7,242 nucleotides of DNA from Oscillospiraceae bacterium (GTDB lineage Bacteria; Bacillota; Clostridia; Oscillospirales; Ruminococcaceae), in assembly GCA_900752625.1 (NCBI GenBank), contig CAADWC010000155.1, forward strand, positions 1 to 7,242, written 5' to 3'. The position numbers and the translations under genes are program-made. This document shows, one piece after another, positions 1 through 7,242 of this stretch. The notes under the pieces were generated by a model. It made no database searches. It worked only from the letters and a program-made list of their open reading frames with translations, and was not told the origin of the DNA. Within the stretch, counting starts at the first letter, position 1, and each line of letters begins with the position of its first letter.

Positions 1-2145
1 GCCGGCTATCAGCTTGCAGCAGACGCTCTGACTATCAACCCCGACCTGACTCTGGATATGCTTTACTGGAGCGAACCATTATGGGTCACAAGTTCCGATG
101 ATGTGTATGCTGCCCGCTACAAATGGTATAAAAAAACATTGGACGCAGCTTTTGAAACCTATGGACTGAAATTTGACTATGTTAGTGCGGTTCGGAATGA
201 AAGAGAAATTGATACGGACTGGGTAAAGTATTTCTCAAGAAGACTGAAAGCTGAAACGGCTTGTCCTTACGATTATTCTTCAATAAAAATTGTTGCGGCA
301 GATGAAGTGTGCACTTGGAGCATTGCAGATATGATGTTAAGCGATTCACAATTACTGAAGGCTGTTGACGTACTGGGAAGTCACTATACAAGCTGGTCAA
401 GTAAAAATGCACAGTTGCTGTCAGATGAATACGGAAAGGAACTTTGGTTCAGCGAGGCAGCTTCTCCAATGAGCTATGCGCAGGGTACATATCGTTATGA
501 CGGTACAGGGTCGGGTATGTCTGATATAAACGGCGTTCTTGATATTGCCAATCGAATTATAACCATGTATCCCGGAGGGAAGATGACGCTTTATGAGTAT
601 CAGCCGGCAGTTGCCGCTTATTATGACGGCGTGACCTATTGTCAGAAGCATCTGATTGCGGCAAATGAACCTTGGAGCGGCAGCTATTATCTGGACAGTG
701 GTTATTATATGTCGCTTCATTTTTCACAGTTCATAAAAAAAGGCTGGTCATTTATTAATGATGCCTGTTATGCGGACGGAATTGTGGGCGGCGACGGTCA
801 TGCCGTGGTTGATGCCACATATAGCTTTATGACAGCTTCTGATACGCAAACCGGAGATTACAGCACGGTCATCACCAATACAACCGCAGAGCCAATTACT
901 TATAATTTTACAGTATGCAATCTTGATAAGGCAGCTTCAAATGTTTATATATGGGAAACAAGAGGACCGGACGGCGGCGCATGGAATGAAAATTATTTCA
1001 GAATGACGGAAACAGTAAAACCTGCGGAGAATAACGGCTTATATACCTATTCAGTCACAGTAAAACCCTATTCTATGGTGACAGTTTCTACTGTTGAACA
1101 TAGCCAGTCGGAATATGAATATAAAGAGCGTGGTTCGGAAATTCTGTCACTGCCATACAAAGATAATTTTGAATACAAAGATTACCCAAAGGACTATCTG
1201 TCATCAAGAGGAAATGCTCCAAGATATACAACGGATCAAGGCGGGGCTTTTGAGGTGCAGAATGTAAACGGCAGCAATGTTTTGATGCAGATGATTACAC
1301 CGGATATCAAAGCGCAAGAATGGGGATATACGCCGAATCCTACTACGAATTTTGGTGACGACAGATGGTATAACTACAGCATATCTGCCGATGTTATGCT
1401 GACAAAAAACGGTACATCGGAAGAAAATTATGCCGGTATAGGATTGAGATATAATCTTGCAAGTTCAGCAGAAAGCGGGTACTGGATATGCATCTATGAA
1501 AACGGCGCATGGAAACTGAACAATGGTAACAGAATGATTGCAGAGGGGGTTCTCTCCGGATTTGACAGTAGTGTATGGCATCATTTAAAGATTCAGGCAG
1601 TTGATTCAGATGTGACTGCATGGATAGACGGTATGGAAGTTGCCGCTTGTAATGACATGCCTTCCTTTAGTGCAGGACGTGCGTCATTATACAGTTCGTG
1701 GAACAATAACTGTTTTGACAATATCGCAGTTGATTCAGTGAAAGGATCGGAACCTTATATCACCCGGTTTGACAATACAGATGCCGCATTTTCTTACACC
1801 GGAAACTGGGCGCATAATACAATGAGCAGTTTCAGCAATTACAAACGAACTGTTTCCGAGGGAACGGAAGGTGCCACCTTGACATTCACATTTAATGGGA
1901 CAGGGTTTGCCCTTATCGGCGGGGCAACACAGTCAGGTATCAGCGTAAAGCTGGACGGCGAAACTGTTGCAGACAATTATATTCTGGAGTCTGCGGGAAA
2001 CCGTGCTGTAACCTATGGAATGAGTGGACTTGAATCAAAAGAGCACAGTTTACAAGTTACCGTACTTTACGGCACATTAGCAGTTGATGCCGCGCAGGTG
2101 ACGGGTATGCCTGTTGCGTTGATGTCTGATAAATCCCAAAAGTAG
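1..2145 (+). CDS. GH59 galactosylceramidase-like glycoside hydrolase, 5' end outside the window
   Basis: The reading frame is open from base 1, so the gene begins upstream; the ATG at 58 is internal. 714 codons are visible. The protein resembles animal galactocerebrosidase (GALC, family GH59), a retaining beta-galactosidase. The predicted acid/base Glu is in the strand-4 motif AVRNERE (Glu codon 199-201, window residue 67). The predicted nucleophile is in ELWFSEA (Glu codon 454-456, residue 152), aligning with GALC LWSSE. AANEPWSGSYY and SLHFSQFIKKGW also match GALC TAQEPWSGHYV and AHTTQFTQPGW. After a beta-sandwich, nt about 1156-1740 (YKDNFEYKDYP, then YTTDQGGAFEV) align with the GALC lectin domain. 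Nt about 1756-2105 form a further beta-rich module (FTFNGTGFALIGG) that looks carbohydrate-binding and is absent from GALC. Secretion cannot be judged because the N-terminus is missing; no sortase or dockerin motif ends the protein. Family assignment is strong. The natural substrate (galactolipid or another beta-galactoside) is inference. Confidence 0.85.
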   Translation, partial: AGYQLAADALTINPDLTLDMLYWSEPLWVTSSDDVYAARYKWYKKTLDAAFETYGLKFDYVSAVRNEREIDTDWVKYFSRRLKAETACPYDYSSIKIVAADEVCTWSIADMMLSDSQLLKAVDVLGSHYTSWSSKNAQLLSDEYGKELWFSEAASPMSYAQGTYRYDGTGSGMSDINGVLDIANRIITMYPGGKMTLYEYQPAVAAYYDGVTYCQKHLIAANEPWSGSYYLDSGYYMSLHFSQFIKKGWSFINDACYADGIVGGDGHAVVDATYSFMTASDTQTGDYSTVITNTTAEPITYNFTVCNLDKAASNVYIWETRGPDGGAWNENYFRMTETVKPAENNGLYTYSVTVKPYSMVTVSTVEHSQSEYEYKERGSEILSLPYKDNFEYKDYPKDYLSSRGNAPRYTTDQGGAFEVQNVNGSNVLMQMITPDIKAQEWGYTPNPTTNFGDDRWYNYSISADVMLTKNGTSEENYAGIGLRYNLASSAESGYWICIYENGAWKLNNGNRMIAEGVLSGFDSSVWHHLKIQAVDSDVTAWIDGMEVAACNDMPSFSAGRASLYSSWNNNCFDNIAVDSVKGSEPYITRFDNTDAAFSYTGNWAHNTMSSFSNYKRTVSEGTEGATLTFTFNGTGFALIGGATQSGISVKLDGETVADNYILESAGNRAVTYGMSGLESKEHSLQVTVLYGTLAVDAAQVTGMPVALMSDKSQK

Positions 2146-2147
2146 CG

Positions 2148-2175
2148 TTGATTCTGATAAAAAATATGAAATAAT
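2148..2175 (+). promoter_or_regulatory. possible weak promoter for the MATE gene
   Basis: TTGATT at 2148-2153 (four of six bases of the -35 consensus) lies 16 bp before AATAAT at 2170-2175 (five of six of the -10 consensus), about 85 bp upstream of the MATE start. It begins just after the GH59 stop codon, and no terminator is visible in the gap. The MATE gene may therefore instead be read through from GH59. The match is weak and AT-rich DNA yields such matches by chance. Confidence 0.25.
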
Positions 2176-2244
2176 CATTGCTTATGCAGTGACTGAGCGG
2201 ATTTGCTCACGGTGGCAGGAGGCGTCACGGCTGCGGCAATTATC

Positions 2245-2250
2245 AAAGGA
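2245..2250 (+). promoter_or_regulatory. ribosome binding site fixing the MATE start
   Basis: AAAGGA lies 10 nt before the ATG at 2261. It supports 2261 as the original start rather than the GTG at 2366, which follows the premature stop and has no Shine-Dalgarno sequence in front of it. The closer ATG at 2252 is followed at once by TAA and cannot be the start of this gene. Confidence 0.7.
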
Positions 2251-2260
2251 AATGTAAGTA

Positions 2261-3604
2261 ATGACCTATACTACCGATATGACAAAAGGCAGCGAACTTG
2301 GACATATTGTCAGGTTCGCCCTGCCTATGCTGGCAGGAAATCTGCTTCAGTAGCTTTATAATATTGTGGATTCCATAATAGTTGGCAGATACTTAGGATA
2401 TCAGGCGCTGGCTGCTGTTGGGGCAACCGGGTCTATAACATATCTGTTCTATACTCTTTGCATTGGATTGTCAACAGCAGTGGGTATTCTGATTGCACAG
2501 CGGTTCGGTGCAAAGCATTATGATGACGTAAAACGGTTTATTGCCAATTCTGCCTATGTGACCGGCATAGTCGGCATTGTGCTGAGCGTGTTATCAGTAC
2601 TTGCAACTCCGCTTCTTCTCACAATGCTTAACACACCGCAATCGGTGTTTTATACGGCTGTGGGATATATGCGTATTTCCTGCGCCGGAACAATAGCCGT
2701 GGCGGCATATAACTGGATCGGTTCTGTAATGCGTGCTTTGGGAGATGCAAAAACGCCATTGTTTTTTCTGATTGTTGCCAGCATACTGAATGTTGTTCTT
2801 GATCTGCTTTTTGTTGTTGCGCTGGATATGGGTGTGAACGGGGCTGCATGGGCAACAGTCACAGCACAGGCGGTTTCGGCTGTTGGAAGCATAAGCTTTG
2901 CCTTTTTAAAAAATCCAATGTTCCGGCTTACGAAAGAATCATGGATATTTCATAAGCAAGCAGCTTTTTTGTGTATTCGCATGGGAATCCCCATTGCGCT
3001 TCAGAATGCGCTGGTATCCGTATCAATGATCTATCTCCAGAAAACCGCAAACAGCTTCGGCGATACGGTTATGGCAGCATATACCGCTACTATGCGTGTC
3101 GAGCAGCTTATTCAGCAACCGTTTTCATCACTTAGCACAGCGGTGTCGTCTTTTACAGGACAAAACGTCGGCGCAGGCAAAAAAGAGCGAATAAGGATAT
3201 GTTATCGGCAGTGCATTAAACTTGCCGTTTGCTTTTCGATAATTATGCTGATAGTATTTCTTTCGTTCAGCAGAAGTATTATTGGCATATTTGTAACAGA
3301 ACCCGAGGTTTTTTCTATTGGCGGAACTGCGCTGAAATTCTCTGCCTGTTTTTATGTATTTCTTGGTACGATTCATGTTACAAGAGGTTTTCTCAACGGT
3401 GTCGGAGATGTAAACTTTGCTTTGATAAACGGCATAGCAGAGGTTGTGGGGCGTATTGGGTTTGCATCCATACTGATACATATTTCATTTGTCGGATATA
3501 TGGCAGTCTGGGGAACGACCTGTCTGACATGGGTATTGACCGCTGTTATGAGTATTATACGATATATTAACGGTAAGTGGAAAAATAAATTTGTATGTAT
3601 GTAA
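2261..3604 (+). pseudogene. MATE family (DinF/NorM type) efflux transporter interrupted by one in-frame amber codon
   Basis: The protein would be an inner-membrane, 12-helix antiporter using Na+ or H+ gradients to expel drugs or metabolites; the substrate cannot be told. From the ATG at 2261 the frame reads MTYTTDMTKGSELGHIVRFA, then LPMLAGNLLQ, then TAG at codon 31 (2351-2353), then LYNIVDSIIVGRYLG and on without another stop to TAA at 3602-3604. Full length would be 447 residues, normal for the family. Family hallmarks are MRALGDAKTPLFFLI, GVNGAAWAT, the second-half repeat GIPIALQNALVSVSM and GQNVGAGKKER. Relatives read LLQQLYN or LFQQLYN here, so a single C-to-T change in the second CAG explains the stop. 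Any product from the GTG at 2366 would lack the N-terminus and most of helix 1, with no ribosome binding site. I call it a recent pseudogene; readthrough, a suppressor tRNA or a sequencing error are alternatives. Confidence 0.85.
2351..2353 (+). other. in-frame TAG (codon 31) inside the MATE reading frame
   Basis: The codon lies between CAG (Gln) and CTT TAT AAT (Leu-Tyr-Asn). The frame on both sides is clearly MATE, with no insertion, deletion or gap around the stop, so this is a substitution and not a frameshift. Family alignment predicts Gln at this position. All other MATE codons to 3604 are sense codons. Confidence 0.9.
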
Positions 3605-3973
3605 ATGGGGATCAGCAGGAGCTGTTGCATTAACGCCTAAGGTAAAGCAGTTTCATTTTTAGCTATTACGCAGAATGTTTTTACCAATATAGAACTGATT
3701 TGGATTAGTTTTTATAATTGCTGTCTTATAATGACGGAGCGTGTTTACATAAAGCCATATATTTGGTCTTATGTAAACACGCTCCGATTTTTTATAAGGC
3801 TCTGAATTGACGGGACTTTTGATCTTGTTTGCACACAAATTCGTACGAAAATCCGCACGCCATTTTGTGTGAACAGATAAAATAGGGTTTTGTTTCAAGA
3901 TAGAATGCTGAATACGGAGTTTATACAAAGTTTGTTTTTTAGCTGAATCGTGCGGCGGTTATGCGGTATCGCA
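3605..3973. other. intergenic region between the convergent MATE gene and treR
   Basis: This 369-bp stretch separates two genes that point toward each other. Apart from the terminator at 3735-3793 it holds an 8-bp inverted repeat (CACACAAA at 3832-3839 with its complement at 3864-3871) and a 10-bp palindrome TTCGTACGAA at 3840-3849. Neither is followed by a T-run on either strand. No reading frame here shows recognisable protein features or a ribosome binding site. No clear terminator specific for treR could be found. Confidence 0.6.
3735..3793 (+). terminator. strong intrinsic terminator downstream of the MATE gene
   Basis: An 18-bp perfect stem (3735-3752 pairing with 3769-3786, beginning CGGAGCGTG) encloses a 16-nt loop. 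GCC/GGT at the loop base could pair further. One A and then six T residues (3788-3793) follow on the + strand. It lies about 130 nt after the MATE stop. On the minus strand the stem is not followed by a T-run, so it is expected to act mainly on + strand transcription, protecting the convergent treR from readthrough. The stem is longer than usual for a terminator. Confidence 0.8.
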
Positions 3974-4696
3974 TTAGCCGTTCCGATGCGAAATTTCATG
4001 GAATTCAAAATATTTAGGACTATGGCGTGATTGTGTAAATTCAAACATGACACCGTCGCTGTTATATGTGGAATTATTTACTGCGGCAACGCAATTGCAT
4101 CCGTCCAATTGCAGGTGCTTTTCATCGTGTTCTGTAATGGGATCTACTCTTATGACGCGTTTTGTCGTTGTAATGATAACACCCAGCGTTTTTTCAAGAT
4201 AGGCATAGATTGAACCCTGCGCCAGCTCTTTTGTAAGACCGACTGCAACATCTGTGCGAAAATAATTGTGATCGACAATCAGAGGAACGCCCTCAATATA
4301 TCGTAATCTCTGGATATAATATATATCACAGCCAATTGGAAAGCCGGTCCGCCGATTGATATGGTCATCTGTTTTCAGTTCGGAAAATAAAAGAATTTTT
4401 GTCTGATAGTTCAGTTTATTTCTTGCGGAAGCTTCGGTAAAGGATTCAATTTTGTTCAATGAAAATATGGAATGCTTTTCGGCTTCATATATAACTACGA
4501 CACCCTTTCCATGTACAGATTGTACCAATCCTTCGGACGAAAGCAATTCAATTGCTCTGCGCACGGTGTTTCTTGAGCATTGAAATTCAGAGGTCAGCAG
4601 TGCTTCTGATGGTATCAGCTGCTGAAATGCATATGTTCCGTCTTCAATTCTATTCCGGAGAATGTGGTAAATTGTGTCATATTTGCTCTTTGGCAT
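3974..4696 (-). CDS. treR: trehalose operon repressor, GntR family with UTRA domain
   Basis: This predicted cytoplasmic DNA-binding repressor has 240 residues, close to Bacillus subtilis TreR (about 238). Residues 1-70 form the GntR winged helix (YHILRNRIEDGTY, LIPSEALL, SRNTVRRAIELL, then the wing GLVQSVHGKG). Residues about 80-235 form a UTRA effector domain (RLRYIEGVPLIVDHNYF at 130-146, LAQGSIYAYLEKTLGV at 158-173, FTQSRHSPKYFEF at 220-232), which lines up closely with TreR. TreR in B. subtilis is released from DNA by trehalose-6-phosphate, and the same is inferred here. Minus-strand GAGGA at 4711-4707 lies 10 nt before the ATG. The gene is divergent from treP-treA and shares their control region. 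The palindrome over its own predicted transcription start implies autorepression. Another UTRA regulator is possible from the protein alone, but the neighbours make TreR the best call. Confidence 0.92.
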   Translation of the reverse strand: MPKSKYDTIYHILRNRIEDGTYAFQQLIPSEALLTSEFQCSRNTVRRAIELLSSEGLVQSVHGKGVVVIYEAEKHSIFSLNKIESFTEASARNKLNYQTKILLFSELKTDDHINRRTGFPIGCDIYYIQRLRYIEGVPLIVDHNYFRTDVAVGLTKELAQGSIYAYLEKTLGVIITTTKRVIRVDPITEHDEKHLQLDGCNCVAAVNNSTYNSDGVMFEFTQSRHSPKYFEFHEISHRNG

Positions 4697-4706
4697 AAAT
4701 ATCTTT

Positions 4707-4711
4707 TCCTC
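4707..4711 (-). promoter_or_regulatory. ribosome binding site of treR
   Basis: Read on the minus strand this is GAGGA followed by a 10-nt spacer to the ATG at 4696. It confirms the chosen start, because no other in-frame start near it has such a site. Confidence 0.75.
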
Positions 4712-4827
4712 GTATAATATATATTTATGGGTAATTTAAAGAGAACCCATATGAAAACTCTCATCATCCTGCTACAGAAATATAAGATAAAACCTTTATC
4801 GTAAAAGGACAGCGTTTTGTCTTTGAA

Positions 4828-4853
4828 ATTGAACTTGTATATACAAGTTCAAT
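4828..4853. promoter_or_regulatory. TreR operator O1, 26-bp perfect palindrome at the treR transcription start
   Basis: The two halves are exact complements around the centre 4840/4841. The core is AACTTGTATATACAAGTT, flanked by ATTG and CAAT. The core contains TTGTATATACAA, the form reported for the B. subtilis TreR operator. It begins 3 bp downstream of the treR -10 box (4857-4862 on the minus strand) and so covers the expected first transcribed bases of treR. Binding here would repress treR itself and could cooperate with O2, whose centre is 88 bp away. Confidence 0.88.
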
Positions 4854-4856
4854 AAA

Positions 4857-4885
4857 ATTATAGCAAATACATTGTGCTTTGTCAA
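4857..4885 (-). promoter_or_regulatory. treR promoter, perfect consensus on the minus strand
   Basis: On the minus strand TTGACA (4885-4880) is followed after exactly 17 bp (4879-4863) by TATAAT (4862-4857). This is a full match to the vegetative sigma-factor consensus. Transcription should start near 4850, inside operator O1, giving treR a leader of roughly 150 nt. Confidence 0.85.
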
Positions 4886-4913
4886 CAAACTTTTTTGAAT
4901 TGTGAAAAAAAGC

Positions 4914-4942
4914 TTGACAAACTTGTTTAAACAAGTTATAAT
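4914..4942 (+). promoter_or_regulatory. treP-treA operon promoter, perfect consensus
   Basis: TTGACA (4914-4919), a 17-bp spacer (4920-4936) and TATAAT (4937-4942) match the consensus fully. An A-tract lies just upstream of the -35 box and may act as an UP element. Transcription should start near 4949-4950, leaving a leader of about 115 nt before the treP start at 5065. The spacer is filled by operator O2, so repressor and RNA polymerase should exclude one another. Confidence 0.9.
4920..4937. promoter_or_regulatory. TreR operator O2, 18-bp perfect palindrome inside the treP promoter
   Basis: AACTTGTTTAAACAAGTT is a perfect palindrome. It shares the outer 7-bp half-sites AACTTGT/ACAAGTT with O1 and differs only in the four central bases (TTAA against ATAT). 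It occupies exactly the promoter spacer plus the first base of the -10 box. That two copies of one half-site sit at these two promoters is the main reason for calling them operators of the adjacent TreR. Confidence 0.88.
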
Positions 4943-5046
4943 ATAGTCAATAAAGAAAGCTCCGGACAGATAAAGATATTAGATTGATTACATTGCAATA
5001 TGAAAAAGGGCTTTCGGCTTCTCTGAAACAGAATTGGGTGAGATTG

Positions 5047-5052
5047 AAAGGA
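5047..5052 (+). promoter_or_regulatory. ribosome binding site deciding the treP start
   Basis: AAAGGA lies 12 nt before the ATG at 5065, slightly long spacing. The frame is open further upstream to a TTG at 4984, but the additional 27 residues match nothing in the IIB domain and no Shine-Dalgarno sequence precedes that TTG. The start at 5065 gives MGKYQKDAAMLL, the usual way IIB domains of this family begin. Confidence 0.7.
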
Positions 5053-5064
5053 CGGTTGATTCGT

Positions 5065-7242
<2,178 letters not shown>

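Noticed and set aside
2183..2232. Nested pairing in the GH59-MATE gap (GTGAC/GTCAC around TGAGC/GCTCA), possible terminator or riboswitch
   Set aside because: The stems are only 5 bp, there is no T-run, and the arrangement fits no riboswitch class I know.
2366..3604. Separate MATE gene starting at GTG 2366
   Set aside because: There is no ribosome binding site before it, and the family N-terminus is clearly encoded upstream from 2261 in the same frame, interrupted only by the TAG.
3840..3849. 10-bp palindrome TTCGTACGAA between MATE and treR
   Set aside because: It is a single short copy, not near a promoter, with no partner elsewhere in the window.
3659..3928. 89-residue open frame on the minus strand downstream of treR
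   Set aside because: It runs through the terminator hairpin, has no ribosome binding site, and its composition shows no recognisable domain.
4807..4820. Possible CcpA catabolite-response (cre) site, GGACAGCGTTTTGT
   Set aside because: At least three mismatches to the cre consensus, including the conserved outer bases, and it lies in the treR leader rather than at the treP promoter.
4984..5064. N-terminal extension of treP from a TTG at 4984
   Set aside because: The 27 additional residues do not resemble a IIB domain and no Shine-Dalgarno sequence precedes the TTG; the ATG at 5065 has both.

Overview
The window looks like a chromosomal stretch of a gut- or rumen-type Clostridia/Bacillota bacterium. 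This rests on consensus sigma-A type promoters with 17-bp spacers, purine-rich Shine-Dalgarno sites, moderate GC with AT-rich intergenic DNA, a Bacillus-like TreR/PTS trehalose system and a secreted-type glycoside hydrolase. No phage or transposase genes, RNA genes or CRISPR repeats were seen.

Layout. Positions 1-2145 (+) hold the 3' part of a large family GH59 (galactosylceramidase-like) glycosidase, with both predicted catalytic glutamates, a GALC-like lectin domain and an additional C-terminal beta-sandwich module. A 115-bp gap follows. Positions 2261-3604 (+) encode a full-length MATE-family multidrug/Na+ antiporter interrupted at codon 31 by a single in-frame TAG, exactly where relatives have the second Gln of a LLQQLYN-like motif. 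The gap 3605-3973 carries a strong factor-independent terminator at 3735-3793 and nothing else recognisable. Positions 3974-4696 (-) encode a TreR-type GntR/UTRA repressor. Positions 4697-5064 are a compact divergent control region. Positions 5065-7008 (+) encode a trehalose-type PTS permease with fused IIB-IIC-IIA domains. Positions 7022-7242 (+) are the start of a GH13 trehalose-6-phosphate hydrolase that runs out of the window.

How it works together. The right half is a trehalose uptake and cleavage module. TreP imports and phosphorylates trehalose, and TreA would split trehalose-6-phosphate into glucose and glucose-6-phosphate. TreR represses both itself and treP-treA through two perfect palindromes sharing the half-site AACTTGT. 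One palindrome sits between the -35 and -10 boxes of the treP promoter. The other covers the predicted start of treR transcription. Both promoters match the TTGACA-17 bp-TATAAT consensus perfectly and lie back to back, with only 28 bp between their -35 boxes. The left half (GH59, MATE) has no evident functional link to trehalose.

The two best items for a second look are the lone amber codon in the otherwise intact MATE gene and the symmetric, fully readable tre switch. I did not find a convincing wholly new system in this window.
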